64,000 bases of DNA, taken from NCBI GenBank assembly GCA_032622095.1, contig CP136064.1:261621863-261685862 (forward strand), given 5' to 3'. Source of the stretch: Siphonodentalium dalli. Lineage: Eukaryota > Mollusca > Scaphopoda > Gadilida > Siphonodentaliidae. The translations under genes and the position numbers were made by a program. This document shows, in pieces, positions 18,336 to 30,984 of this stretch. Within the stretch, counting starts at the first letter, position 1. The number at the start of each line of letters is the position of its first letter. The notes under the pieces are model-generated. The model saw only the letters and a program-made list of their open reading frames with translations, did no database searches and was not told the origin of the DNA.

Positions 18336-18740
18336 TCAGTGATTCCCATATCACTCGCTATCCACAATAATGCTGACGAGTACACACCCATATCACTCGC
18401 TACCCACAGTAATGCTGCGCCGATTACCCGGTATGCCGCTCCACAATGATGCTGCGTCGATAACGCGGCCACACCACGCAGTACCCTCAATGATGATGCG
18501 TCGATTTATCACGGACCCACTCATAGCTTTCTTCCTTTATTATGGTGTATACTGCTACGCTGATCTGGCCATGCCAATTGGGCGATGGGGATATATCGCA
18601 GGACAACACATTTCTGGTTTCACGCGATGCGAGTTACTTTCGGAAATTGCAGTAAGGCTGATCTGGCCATGTCAATGGAGCTGTAGCGATGGGGATATCT
18701 CGCTGATGTATCTGTCGCTGATGTCTCATTGTTGCAGTGT
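18336..18740. repeat. degenerate tandem repeats
   Basis: Two units of cccatatcactcgcta..cacaataatgctg (18345, 18388), then variants of caatgatgctgcgtcgat (18441, 18487). Next come two units containing gctgatctggccatg and gcgatggggatat (18559, 18658). Short open frames across these blocks are by-products. Confidence 0.65.
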
Positions 18741-20130
18741 GTAACATGTATGGCTGCGTTAATTGCTTTCGATGTTTAGATATGAACAATGGCTGGGCCA
18801 CTCTTGACGATTTTATTACGGGAACACAATGCATAATATAACAACTAACTTTACTGGTGACGTATTTCTCTGTTTGAATATAGAATAAAGGTCGTTTTGC
18901 GAAATATCCGGCGTATCTTCAATCCGATTAGTATATTTTTGTCCGCATTTAGAGGCTTTCTGGTGTGGTGAATGAGAGACCTGCAGTAATAAGCGTAAGT
19001 TTTTGTAAAAAATTGAGGGATTGGTTGTGTTAACATTTATGTATTTATGAAACCAATATATTTTATATTATAATTTATATATATATGCCTAATAATATGA
19101 TCTGGGAGGCGGTTTTTGATATTTCTGAGTATGGGGTTTTCTTGCATATACTAGAACTGAGATTGTTCGTGTCTCGTGGGCCAGAACATTAGAGCCAATT
19201 CCAATCTTTGGTGTTAAATCAATATTCACGCTGGGCCGAAAAAACTTTTGGCAATTGTTTGGCCAATACTATTTTTTTTTTACCAAATTAAAAAAAAGAG
19301 TTAAATCCTCAATTAATAAAAACGTTATGTTATTTAACATCTAACATTCTATATACTTATGTCAATTCATTCAAATACCGAGTCCAGACTTCTTTAATCA
19401 CACCATTGTTACTTGACAACATATCACTACCCACCAACTACCATTCAGCCTTATGACAGACAAAATATTCAAATAGCGTTAATCCTCGTTACTGTTTTGT
19501 TGCATTTGGTGGTCCGGCATTGTTTGATAGTGCACTGCCATGAATGCATTTTGTTAACAATTAAGCTGTATCACACAATCAATTAACAGATGATCATACT
19601 ATAATTTTATTCTCATGTCGCTCCCGTTACAAAACCAATTTGGTTTTTTTAATTAGATTTCCGATATCTTGGGTAAAATTTGGCCAAAAGTGTGGCCAAA
19701 TGTAATTTGTTTTGCCATTTTCGAAAAAAAATTGCCCATTGGCCATTTGGCCTATGACAGCGTGAAGGCCAAGTAATTTGTTGCGTTTGTCATATTTGGT
19801 TATCACAATAGCTCGATAAATATAGTCTGGTCCACATGAGCATAACACTAAAAGTACCTACATATGAATATATAGATATGTACGTGTATTGTTATGACCA
19901 TCTTTATGTTAGGGACATGTGGTATGGTCGTTGTAGTCGATGTACAGGCTCAACCAAGACGAAATTGTCAACCAAGACGACATAACACAAATCCGCGAGA
20001 ATCCGCTTCGGGGAAAGTTTATAATTCAAGATGGCGTCCAACATGGTTCTGAGTATAACACTTATATGGTCTTTCATATGAGCATACTATGAACAGTTGT
20101 GCTCTGAGATATTAATATGGAATTCATCGG
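18741..20130. other. noncoding with TTGGCC-rich inverted structure
   Basis: No gene. 19229-19766 starts cacgctgggcc and ends ggcctatgacagcgtg, with inner ggcaattgtttggcc against ttggcc-rich sequence near 19680-19750, suggesting an old inverted-terminal element. Homopolymer A/T runs are common. Confidence 0.4.
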
Positions 20131-20499
20131 ATGGGTAAAAGTGATATAATCTGGATACCAGATTCTGAATTATGGATGATGGTATGCAACAAAGTAGTCC
20201 ATCCACCTTTCATAGCACAGGGTCCTGTTGAGAAGTTAGTATGCGCTATTGACATCTCGGAACACGTTTATTCGATTAATATGAACACTTGGACCAGGAA
20301 GACGGCACGACATAGTCTGCAAATGACAGGCTCCCTATTTCAAGGCTTGGGTAAACGCAATATATACGAGCCGCAAATGGACAGCGTATTATTCTATTGC
20401 GAATTTCCGCGGTTTGACGTTTACTATACCAGAAGGTGGGAGACGGCTGAAAAACCCATTAATAGCGCTGGGTCTTCTGTTGTCATGTGGTTAGTTTGA
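20131..20499 (+). CDS. unrecognised 122-codon ORF
   Basis: Open from ATG 20131 to 20499. Trp-rich start (SDIIWIPDSELWMM) and several Cys, no repeat in it. I recognise no family, and no promoter or splice context supports it; it may be a chance frame or part of an exon. Confidence 0.15.
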   Translation: MGKSDIIWIPDSELWMMVCNKVVHPPFIAQGPVEKLVCAIDISEHVYSINMNTWTRKTARHSLQMTGSLFQGLGKRNIYEPQMDSVLFYCEFPRFDVYYTRRWETAEKPINSAGSSVVMWLV

Positions 20500-21429
20500 A
20501 GTAAAGTCCCATGTTTGTTCTGGTATACAACATGACACGCAAAAGGTAAGGGAGTTGAATTCCCACGTTAATCTATGTAGATGACCACATTTCACCATGT
20601 AAAAGTGTGGTAGAGCACGGGTGGGGGCTTAAATTGGCCATACTTGCTTGTCACAAACATTTGTAGAAAAAACCTCTGAGTCTGAACATCAGGCAGGGTC
20701 TATGCAAACTATGCCTACCTTTAAAAGTCTTCGATCATGCATTTATTAAATCCTATATATATGAACCCCAAATCCATGTATGTTACCACACCAGTATGAT
20801 TATATTGCTCTCGTTGGTGATCGGAATACAAGGCAAGGACAAAATAAGTCTACACACAGTAAACAATTAAGCCAACCACCCTGCATGGAGTCTGGTCATC
20901 AAATGAGACAAGTACACATTAACATAATCTATTCACATATGTGTTCGGCTACACGTGGAATCAATTATATGAGTCATAGAGTCGAGCGCCTTAACAGTGA
21001 TATTCGAGACGAAGTTCCCGGGATTATATAAATACCAAGATCCCAATATTAGATATTCATTCGAAATTTTCATTTTCCATATCAACATCTTATTATATCG
21101 AGAGTCCAGAAAGACTTTCGACCATTGGACCAATTCCAGACGGGTGTGATTTTACAACCGTGTGCAACTAGGTTCGATAATTCCGGTCACCAACAAACCA
21201 CGCAACTATTCATCTGATATCCCATTAAATATTATCTCCCACAAGACTGCGAAATTCCATAACCCCACATTCGTTCTTCACTACATAACATTAATTAGTC
21301 GCCGTAATTGGGATCAATTAACTTGTTTTGAGCACATAAAATATTTATCCTTTTTTAAAGTGTCAGACCGGTGTATAATATATAGGGACCGTTGAGCGCT
21401 CTTCAACAATTGACAGTGTGGCATTTATC
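20500..21429. other. noncoding
   Basis: Short open frames only; no family features or clear repeats seen. Confidence 0.4.
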
Positions 21430-21610
21430 TATCTCCTTCACATCAACAACGTGTTGTATCCCTGCTGACACGATAGAAAAAAGGCTGCACTCACACCAAC
21501 AACGGATTGTTTATTTGATTGCTGGCACGAGCTGTCACGAGAGAAGAAATGTTCCGTTGACATCAACAACGGGGTGTTTCCTTGCTGACATGAGAGAAGA
21601 AATGCCCATT
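21430..21610. repeat. minisatellite, three units
   Basis: catcaacaacg...tgctgacacgagagaagaaatg repeated from 21439, 21493 and 21560 (periods ~54 and ~67), diverged. Confidence 0.75.
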
Positions 21611-22833
21611 TTTTCGATCGAAATCACGATGTTCTAAAATGGTTGTTCCCGACACATCTTCAAATTTGGATAGGACCTCACCGACGACTGTCATTGATCG
21701 TTCTTCACTTCATACTATTATTGTCCACATAGGCAAGATCTTATACATGTATATAACTATTTATTTGAAATGTGTCAGAAACGGTTTATACTGTACACAG
21801 GAACGGTTGAGAGCTCAAAGTATATTGTATGCATAAGAATAGTGAACAGATCGTATTAGAAACACACCCTTTCACCGCTATTAGATACTTCACAACGAGG
21901 ATTAGATAAGAAATTTTCAAGGCGGTTTGTGATTTTCCTAGGTGAGTTTTTACATGCATTAGTTCCTGTTATCCCTACATTCGTAATCGCGTTGGGTAAA
22001 AATATTACCCACCACAACGGTGCATATATAGCACCACACAAATGTTTAGTAACTTTTTACTTTTTTTGTTAGGTAAAACGCAAAGTAACTATTTACCCAA
22101 TGTTAATTTCCCTTCTGTGCTGGGCGATTGTTATGTCGGGCGAATACTTAATTAATTATTGGGTCAAATCAACTAATTTTGGAGGATTTATTTCCAATAA
22201 AGTTGAGCTAAAAATAACTACTATCTCGACAGTATATTCGTGTATATCTGGGAAAGCATAGCTCATTCATTTATGTGTACAAAAATAATCATCCCATGGT
22301 TGGAATTGCCTAAATTATACTAAACTAGCTGGAGTCCCGGCGTTGTTCAGGTAAATAATGAGTAAATTATTAGTGCCCCTTCCAGTCATTTAAATTAGTT
22401 ATTAGTCACCTCATCTAAACGTCACTTGTTGCATGATACTCTCCGGATAAAGTTAACTCAGTATTTTAAGTTGACAGTAAACGCTCTTTATTGCTAATTT
22501 TCAAGTCATCTGAGGTAAACGCCATCTATCCGACGACATTCCTCGTGTCAAATTACGTCTGTGTGCTAATTTTCCAACATATATTCCGAGCTGAAAATAA
22601 ACGCTCTTCATTGATCACCTATGATAAAATAAATGTTATTGTCTCGATTTAAGTCATCTGAGACCAAAGGCATATAACCCATTATATTATCCTGGTTAAA
22701 TGACCCATGTGTACCAATTTTACTACAAATCGTCTAATCTGATAAGTGAAACTCTTTATTGCTAATTTGTGATAATATAATATTTTTTATTTTATAAAAT
22801 TCATACACGAACTGATTTTGTTATGTGATTTTC
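21611..22833. other. noncoding with recurring AACGCTCTT boxes
   Basis: No gene. aaacgctctttatt (22486) and aaacgctcttcatt (22596) each follow a (t/c)tga-cagtaa or tgaaaataa context and precede degenerate repeats of ~110 bp (aagtcatctgag at 22503 and 22656). Confidence 0.5.
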
Positions 22834-23145
22834 TTACATTTCTAAATGTTGATCTAACTTCTTGGCATGTTTTGTCAAACCCGATTTGCTTTGATTTTGA
22901 TTTCTAGTGGGTGGGGATGTTTTCTCGCCGAATGTCTCGCTAGCTGCTTTTTCGAAAATGTCGCATATCTTCTGTTCTACAAGTTCAATTTGTATATCAT
23001 TTTCGCCTTGTGTCATTTCCGCCAAATCACGTGATGTAGTTTTTTTTATCAAGATTATCGGCGAATGCGTCTGCGGCATTTTCATAATAGTTTGATTCCC
23101 TGGGGCGCATCGATTACGTATTGGTTGGTACTCGATGTCGTTCAA
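22834..23145 (-). pseudogene. LINE ORF2 scrap (endonuclease-RT linker)
   Basis: About 100 codons on the minus strand. The part QKICDIFEKAASETFGEKT followed by a basic segment resembles the linker between endonuclease and reverse transcriptase in RTE/Jockey-like LINEs, where an ETFG-type motif is usual. No RT motif follows before the stop, so it is truncated on both sides. The assignment is by pattern only. Confidence 0.4.
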
Positions 23146-23342
23146 TTTCTGGAGACTTCGGTGCCAAACATAAATAGGAGTGGCAGTACTTCGAACTCAT
23201 GTTCCGGATCCATTAATACTGCATGGTTCTGGGATGACAATATACCAGGCTTCCATCTTTATCATGTTAAATTTATTATGCCCTTGACGGCACCCATTCT
23301 GCCATTCAATATTGGGGTTCCATTTTGTTTGCAGAACGCTAT

Positions 23343-24480
23343 GGCCGGATTCGTCATCTCCAGTTTAAACCTCCGAGTTTAAACCTGGTTTAAACCTACA
23401 TTGGTGGTCCAGCCAAACCGGGTCTAATGGGGCGTTTTTGTCGTTCAGTGGCCAGCTAATTGACAACTGTATTCGGTGATATGAGCATGCAGTCAAACAC
23501 CCCTGTTACCAATCGGACCAGAAGGCATGCCGATATTACGCTTATTGACAGGCCATTAATTATCGTGAATGCGATCACGCTCATGGGATTTATTTCAATG
23601 AGAAACAGGTATCGCTTATGAACCACTAATCCGATATCATTCTGGGTTTCAATCAATCTTGCAAATGGCATGTCTCTCAACACGAGATTCACGTGCTGTT
23701 CATCACTTTGTTTGTGATTGATTTTCTGCAAGATGGTTTACACGAAAAGACAAAATGTTGTGTATTTACATGTATATATGTTTATACAAAAGAGTATACG
23801 ATCTGTCTATCCATCTGTCTGTCCGTCTGTCTGTTCGCAACTTTTCTCCCAGACCCTGGACCGATTTCAATCAAATGATGTGTGGTGACTCGGGGTAACT
23901 AGGAGGATGGTATAACAGGGTCAGGTTTTCAAAATTTTATTTTAAAAATAAGAAAAAATGTAATTAAAAAAAGAAGAAGAAAATATAGTGTTGTTAAATT
24001 GAGAAAGGAGTTGAATCTAAGAAGAAACAAAATGTAAATTAATTTGTGTTTGTTTTAAATTTAATTAAATGTTTTTTTTTTTAATTAAAATTTTCAAATG
24101 ATAAAAGTGTGCGCAAAGGTGTCGCAGGCTCCTAGCACACAAAGGGGCCGCAGGCGCCTCTGACGTTGAATAAAGGCTCCATAATCTAGACAATCCTGCA
24201 CCAAGAGGTCAGTCAAGTAAAGGCAATTTGCTTATGAGTATACACCAGAAGCGGCATCTGAACTGTTGGACAGGTTTTAATAAAGAAATATATTACATGC
24301 GTTGCTTTTTTCAATGTTATAAATTTCTCGTCATGCAGAAAATAAAAAAACTTCCCAGGCTTTAAATGAACAGGTGGGATATTTATTATGTGAATGTATG
24401 GGCGTAACCACCTGCAGTAGAGCTTTGTGGTATGATCTACACCAAAATGGGTTATCAAATTTTACCCATAAAGAAATATA
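23343..24480 (+). mobile_element. GGTTTAAACC-family element, partial copy
   Basis: Begins ggattcgtcatctccagtttaaacc and is collinear with the reverse complement of 45890-47432 except for a 495-bp insertion there. Inside are a CTGT microsatellite (23812-23835), the block accctggaccgatttcaatc and poly-A/T stretches. No transposase ORF. Confidence 0.7.
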
Positions 24481-24807
24481 ATTTTAGGATTGCAAACTAC
24501 ACCCCGTATACCTGGTATCACCGACACGGAAGGTATCACCAAACCGGACCGAATGGGAAAGAATTTTCACGCATATAATATGCAAATATTGTGTTTCTCA
24601 ATGAAAAACTGACAAGGAACCATACGAAGAAGGAATATTTACCCACCCGATGTCAGTCGGTTTTCCCAGATCTAACCATTTACCAATTTTTAGCGAATTA
24701 TTTCAATAGTCTTTTCTGTTTTGCTCTCTCAAATTTTCAAGAAAATCTATCCACTAACATAATCAGCGGCCTTCCACACTGCCGACAATATGTCCGTATA
24801 TATTTAC

Positions 24808-25245
24808 TTTGTCAAAGAGGCATAGAATTGAACATATTTTTAAAAGCACGTGTCATTCTCAATATGGTTGGACCACTATCGATCCAGATATATGTCAAAG
24901 TCGCGAATCAAGATATCGATAACACCGGATCTTCTGTGCAGTAAATATCAATAGTACTGATAGAGTTCTGGTGAGTTTTCGCGTGTTTTCGTGTCTATCG
25001 GAGACTAATGAGTTGGGCGTATCTCATCTAAATATGAATACCATTTTCGAATCATGTATACACATCTATTATGGACCGATTAATTAAATTAATTGAACAT
25101 CCATCTCAGCAGTCAAATTTGCTCAAACAAATAGGCGAATGAAATATTACGTATATATAAGGCCCTGATCACAAGAACATGCATACTGTCGGTTCGGATA
25201 TCAGTTTAGTCGTATCATAATCAGGTGCGTATTGAAACCCAATAT
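24808..25245 (+). repeat. direct repeat R1, first copy
   Basis: From tttgtcaaagaggcatag through gagttttcgcgtgttt and ttaattaaattaattgaac to cgtattgaaaccc; matches 27330-27765. Confidence 0.85.
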
Positions 25246-25271
25246 CGCGAAAAAGCCCATATAGATTCAAG

Positions 25272-25400
25272 CTACTTCATCTTACTTGCCATGCATTAAA
25301 TTTTGTCATCAGAGACAGTGTTTCTGTTTTTTAAACTGGGGTGTCTCGCCCAACCTCATTCAAACCGTTCATCAGGGAGACAAATCTATATATCCATGCA
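25272..25400 (+). repeat. dispersed repeat (partner 35934-36060)
   Basis: cttcatcttacttgccatgc, then gagacag..ctggggtg..tctcgcccaacctc..caaaccgttca, in both places. Confidence 0.8.
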
Positions 25401-25849
25401 TTTTTCGGGCTACACCCGAAGTCAATGTTCTCTTAGTCTGGTTTTTGGCTCAATTCTAGATCTGGCGTATAACTCTGGCGAATCGCGTGGAAAGCATGAC
25501 CGCCTATATGAAACATTATGTACTTCATGTATATACTATAGTATGGTGCATATCAAGCAAGATGGTCGGCATGACAGACGCCATCTTGTCTGGAGTCTAA
25601 GCGGCCACAAAACGCCAGGATTGTTACACTTCAGAATGGGGTTTCTGCTGTGGTCCAAACGTGATACCAAATGGAAGGCATCAAACATACGAATGCGATA
25701 GTGCAATTGAAACTCTCTGGGCTCTCTGTCTTTTACTCGTCGATACATTTGGAGGTTCATGTGAGCCATTCCCGTTTAATGTGTGTAGATAGTTTGTAAC
25801 GGAGGGCGTATACACGCTCGAAACATATCACGGACATTTCTCATTATTT

Positions 25850-26030
25850 TCAGCATCGAAGAGTCACAAATGTCGATAACTGGCGTCGTAAATATCTCAT
25901 TAAAATGTAATCATTAGCTTTCAACATCGAAAACGAAAACTATAGTGGAGTCAAGTCAGGTAGGACATATTTAACGGTGCTCCTGGAATCATTATCTCAA
26001 TAGGGGTCCGCACTAATACCATGGAATCGA
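25850..26030 (+). repeat. direct repeat R2, first copy
   Basis: Shared with 26770-26955: gaaaactatagt, then catt-atctcaataggggtccgcactaat. Confidence 0.8.
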
Positions 26031-26769
26031 TGTTCAACTTCGCCGGATATTGGTCATTTAATTGTATACGGACTTCATCTGTTTCAGATAGTCATACCAA
26101 GTTCTGTTCCGATTTTCTTCAGACTATACGAAACAATAAAGAGTGAGTATGTTATATATCAAAGATTGAAAAGAACTTCAAATTTTCGACCACTTTTTGC
26201 AAGACATTTCAGATTATACTAAGATTGTCGGCATTTTGTGTATTTAATCACCAATATTAAACATCGATTAAAGTGACTGGATATGGGCGTAAATTCTGAT
26301 TTCGAGACTTCGACGTAAAACCAGCATTATCCCAACATATTACACTAGCTGGTTCACGTCGAAGGAAACTTGGACAGACGGACTCACAGAAAGACCTACT
26401 CAAGTCACCGATTAGTTTGAGCCGATTTTTCTTCAGAGCAGAATAGAAGAATAAAGAGCGTTCTCCCAAATTAATAACAATTAATGTCATAACAATATAA
26501 TAATTTTGCGGCTGTATGATTGGGGGATCTATTCCTGATTTGGCAAACAAAGAGCGTTTATTTTATATGTCAACGATTGGAAGCAGCTGGCAAAATGATA
26601 TTACTTTGGAAAGATTTTTCAGGGTATACAAATGTTTTTTTTTCGATCAGCAATTCGTGTATTTAGCGACCCATCTTTACCTTCTTCCAAATATATGGAA
26701 GTATGAACGAGCCATGGCCATGCAATGTGCATCGGCATCTAAACACCCTGAGAACATTTATCAAATTTT

Positions 26770-26955
26770 CAGCAACGAAAAGTCACAATGTTCGGTATAT
26801 GGCGGCGTAAATTCTCATTAAAATGTTCTCATTAGTTTTCAGGATTGAACACGAAAACTATAGTTGAGCAAAGTCAGACTGGAGATCATTACTGATGCTC
26901 CGGGAGCCATTATCTCAATAGGGGTCCGCACTAATAGTTTGGAAATCGATGTATA
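26770..26955 (+). repeat. direct repeat R2, second copy
   Basis: Partner of 25850-26030; R2 lies between the two R1 copies, giving order R1-R2-R2'-R1'. Confidence 0.8.
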
Positions 26956-27329
26956 GATGTTGGTCAAGTCATAGATAAGTTGGGTACTGATTGTTCTCAG
27001 AGCAAAGAATAATAAGGAGCGTTCTAGTTAGTCTATTCCTGATATGGTAATACAACGAGCGTCAGATATGTAGAGGATAAACATGTTTTTCTGGTGTGAT
27101 TTGGGACGATTATGGGTGGAGTTTTGAGATGGAAAATACAGTTTTAAATACCGGCGCAGCGTGTAGCCGATAAAACGGATATTTTGCATCGGAAAACCTA
27201 CCGAAAAACGTCCCACATCAAGCAGACAGCATGTGTATCCCCATTCTAAATCACACACATAGCAAAATCATGCTATAGACATACAAATCTACACACGAGT
27301 TGCTGCAGTGGATGGTATATAATCGATTT

Positions 27330-27765
27330 TGTCAAAGAAGCATAGGATTGAACATATTTAAAAAAAAGCACATGTCATTCTCAATATGGTGGGACCACTT
27401 TCGATCCAGATAGATGTCAAGGGGCGGATCAAGATGTCAGTAACACCGGATCTTCTGTGCAGTAAATATCCATAGTACTTATAGAGTTCTGGCGAGTTTT
27501 CGCGTGTTTCGTACGTATCTGAGACTGATAAGTTGGACTAATTATCTCATCTGAATATGAGTCCGTACCATTTTCGAATCATGTATACACATATATTATG
27601 GGTGGATTAATTAAATTAATTGAACAGTCATCACAGCAGTCAAATTTGCTCATTCAAAAAGGCGAATGAAAATGACGTATACATAAGTCCATGTTCACAC
27701 GAACATGCATGCTGTCGTTTCGGATAACAGTTTAGTCGTATCCGAATCGGGTTTGTATTAAGACC
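27330..27765 (+). repeat. direct repeat R1, second copy
   Basis: Partner of 24808-25245 in the same orientation, ~2.5 kb downstream, diverged by substitutions and small indels. Confidence 0.85.
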
Positions 27766-28417
27766 CTACATGGCGAAACAATAGCATTAGTAGGGCGGCT
27801 CCATGTCAAAAAAGGGGTGAATCGTGCATTTTATGGTAAAAGCAACAAACTTTGTATACAACATCCTGAGGTGATATCTTATGGATTTGGATATCATGCC
27901 AAGCTAGGGAGAGTCCATGGTTGCCATGGTAACCACCGAAAAACATGGCCGCCAAAAAAGCCAAATTTGCTTTTTGTGGAAGTGCGAATTCTTTGTTTTA
28001 TTTCTTTTTAACACATTAGAAGACAAAATTTTACTTTAATTACATGTTTTAACCAAGTGTGCACGTTGGGCGTTATTAACACATTGGCTTTACCACTGGT
28101 TGTGGAAAATGGCTGACAAAATGGCCGCCAAAACATACAATATGGCTGCCAAGAGATATTTTTGTTTTTATTTTATTAAACTTTTTCATAGCGGAAATCT
28201 TGCAACAAGTATTTTTTCTCAGATAATGTGACAATTTTTGAAGTATCACAGTTCGGATAAAAGGGTAAGTAGTCTAGTGGATCTGGTGTTGAACCGTAAA
28301 CAAATTGCAATACAAATGATTTTTACTGGAATACATAGCAATAGGTCATACATATGACATCTGAAAATGACCCATCTCTATGTTGAGCGGAAATTTTCTT
28401 TTTTAGGGTTTTTATGA

Positions 28418-28750
28418 TTTAGAGAGCGTTTGATGATAACGATATTGAGTATCGTGTCTAGTTTCAATACTAATCGCAAATTTGGTGCTGTAATCGGTTA
28501 ATACCCAGCTGAGACACTGTGCGAACGTTAAATCATTGTTATCATGCCAATTTTTGCGACGATTCAGCGATATTGTGTAATTTAGAGAGCGTTTAGTGAT
28601 AATGATATTGAGTATCATGTCTAATTCCATTACTATTGCAAAATTAGTGTTGTAAACGATTAAAACCCAACTGACATACTATGTCAATGTTAAATCATCA
28701 TTAGCATGCATATTTTTGCGATACTATATGTGATATAAAGAGCGTTTCAT
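28418..28750. repeat. ~160-bp tandem repeat
   Basis: Units start tttagagagcgttt at 28418 and 28578, with a third start ataaagagcgtttcatgatc at 28735. Each contains gatattgagtatc and gttaaatcat blocks. Confidence 0.75.
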
Positions 28751-29316
28751 GATCACAATACATCACTAAATGTACTCATTCGTCCAGGTAACTGTTTAGG
28801 GTGCGCTGTCTCCGCTGATAAATAGGGACACTAGTCGATATGGAACCCACTTATAGCATGTCTACAATATAAAACTCCCACGTAAGCCCTACTCAGTCAA
28901 TTAGTGAGTTATCAATGCATAATTATGGGTGTTTGTTTGTTTTTTTTCAAATTTCGCGGCATGGTAACAAACAAACTATTGCTATTTTTGACAACATGAG
29001 TGTGCTTCGTCAGCCTATTTGAATAAATGGACCAAAAAAATCGGACCGCCAGATGGTAAGTTATTAACAGGACATTATAATAGCCCACCTGATGGTCATA
29101 GTCTCATACTTTATGCACCAATATATAAAGTTGCTTATTTATACATTATAAAGCCAAATTTAAAACGACGCGCGAGGTAGTGGTGTTGCAAAGTCAAATC
29201 GCGCTGTTTGGCTTTCCTCAATGCCTGTTTGTTCAGAATATAACTTCGCAATGCAAACATTCACCGGAGTTAAATCCGAAACAAGTGACCAGCATTAGGA
29301 CATATCCGTAGCCAGA

Positions 29317-30984
29317 ATGAATCGGGATCAAACTGGCAGTAATACGGTTCAAGAATTCAGCAGGAAGCATTCTCCATTCACCGAGGACATGGTTTTGCGA
29401 AACATCGTCTCAGGTGTCACTGCCCTGCCTGGTGTTAATGTTCATCTGTTGTTTCTCTACGGAGAGTCAGTAGTTCGAACATTAGAGGCACAAAATGTAT
29501 ATGAGTTCTCTCTGAAACGAAAGGAAAAGGCGACCACACTGGCCAGTTTCGATTGGAGTTAAGGTTGCTGGTGGAATTAAGATAGACCCGGCGCTTCTGT
29601 TCCAGAGACACTTCGTCCTTGCTACAAATACGAAACTGAATTTAGAAGAAGCACTAGATCACGAGCTATGCGTATTTCCACCATCGTTGTTCGAATCATT
29701 CAATATCTTGCGTAAAGCGGACAAGCCACCACTGTGTAAGGCAATCTCGGAGCATGTTGCAAAGACATCTTCATCAAGTGGCACTCCGTCTGACTCGGAC
29801 AATCTCAACCCAAAAACCGAACAATACGTGTTAGACGGGGGTTCCCTTCTAATGCGATTGCCATGGACAAAAGGCATTTCCTACAATGACATAGCGTTGA
29901 CATACTCGAAGTTTGTTAATGCAAAATATGGAAAGGCTATCGTTGTATTTGATGGATACGAGCACCCTAACACCAAAGATGTTACCCACACAAGACGAAC
30001 AAAGAAATCAGAGTGTACACCTGTACATTTTGACGATGGCGTGATATTCCATGGAAAGAAGGGTGCAGAACACCGAGAACAAAGTTAACATTCTGAAATT
30101 GATTGCAAAGAAGTTAGAAGATATCGGATGTCGAGTTATACAGTGCAAAGGCGATGCAGATGACGACATCGCAAACACTGCGGTTGAATAAGCGAATACT
30201 GTATATATATATGTACACCATTGATTGGTGAAGATACAGATCTTTTAATCCTTCTGATCTACAAATCTGATGCCACTGGACCTGGTATATTCTTCAGGAG
30301 CGACCGGAAGCAGAAAAACCCACCTCTATACCGAAAATTCGACATATTCGAGAAATCTTAGGAGATCAGCTGTCTCACAGTTTATTGTTTCTGCATGCAT
30401 ACACAGGCTGCGACACGACATCTCGGATTCTCGGTATTGGCAAGCCGAAAGTTTTCAAAAAGATGGTCAATGACAAGTACCTGCAAGAAATCGGGCACAG
30501 ACTCACGGAAACGATATCACCAACAGACGTGGAGCAGTTTGGTCGAGTTGCCATGATCGCTATTTTCGGAGGAAAACCTACTGATACTTTGACATCTTTA
30601 CGGCATAAAATGCTAATATCCAAAGTGGCATCGACCAAACTCTTTGTCAAACCCGAAACGCTACCGCCCACGGATTCAGCTACAAAGCACCACAGCAAAC
30701 GAGTATACCATCAGATACAGACTTGGATCGGGAATACTGTCGAAAACGAGATCAACTGGGGTTGGACAATCGATGATGGCAAGTTTGTTCCCGTGGCTAC
30801 AAACCTCCCACCTGCACCAGAATGCCTCTTGAAAGTAATCAGATGTACTTGCACGACGGGTTGTACTACAACAAGGTGCAGCTGCAAACGTAATGGACTG
30901 GTGTGCACGGTAGCCTGTGGCAATTATCAGGAAACTGTGTGTTCCAATTACAAAGAGGACACACATTTAGATGAAGATGTGTAG
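29317..30984 (+). pseudogene. broken member of expanded PIN/FEN-like family
   Basis: Pieces in changing frames form one protein type. N-terminal NRDQTGSNTVQEFSRKHSPF occupies 29317-29562. A middle piece (29555-30085) has ALDHELCVFPPSLFES, YVLDGGSLLMRLPW and VFDGYEHPNTKDVTHTRRT. Next comes GDADDDIANTAVE (~30150), an XPG-I-like acidic motif. The last part (30370-30984) has AYTGCDTTSRILGIGKPK, then ECLLKVIRCTC and a Cys-rich CSCKRNGLVC end. I know this layout from many multi-copy uncharacterised proteins of cnidarians, molluscs and ticks. The acidic motifs suggest a flap-endonuclease/PIN-type nuclease fold, biological role unknown. Frame changes lie near 29555, 30060 and 30200-30370, and stops near 30190 and 30250 disrupt it. 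The gene start may lie upstream. Confidence 0.7.

Larger units (their letters stand above)
24481..29300. other. noncoding region built of duplicated blocks
   Basis: No gene supported. Holds direct repeat pairs (listed separately), AAAGAGCGTT boxes, a ~160-bp repeat at 28418-28750 and aaaatggccgcc-type runs at 27940-28150. Open frames at 24591-24944 and 25303-25701 lie inside repeated blocks and show no family traits. Confidence 0.5.

Noticed and set aside
20131-20499. Possible ligand-gated channel exon (IIWIPDSELW)
   Set aside because: Only a few residues resemble such receptors; no Cys-loop, no splice-site support. Kept only as an unrecognised ORF.
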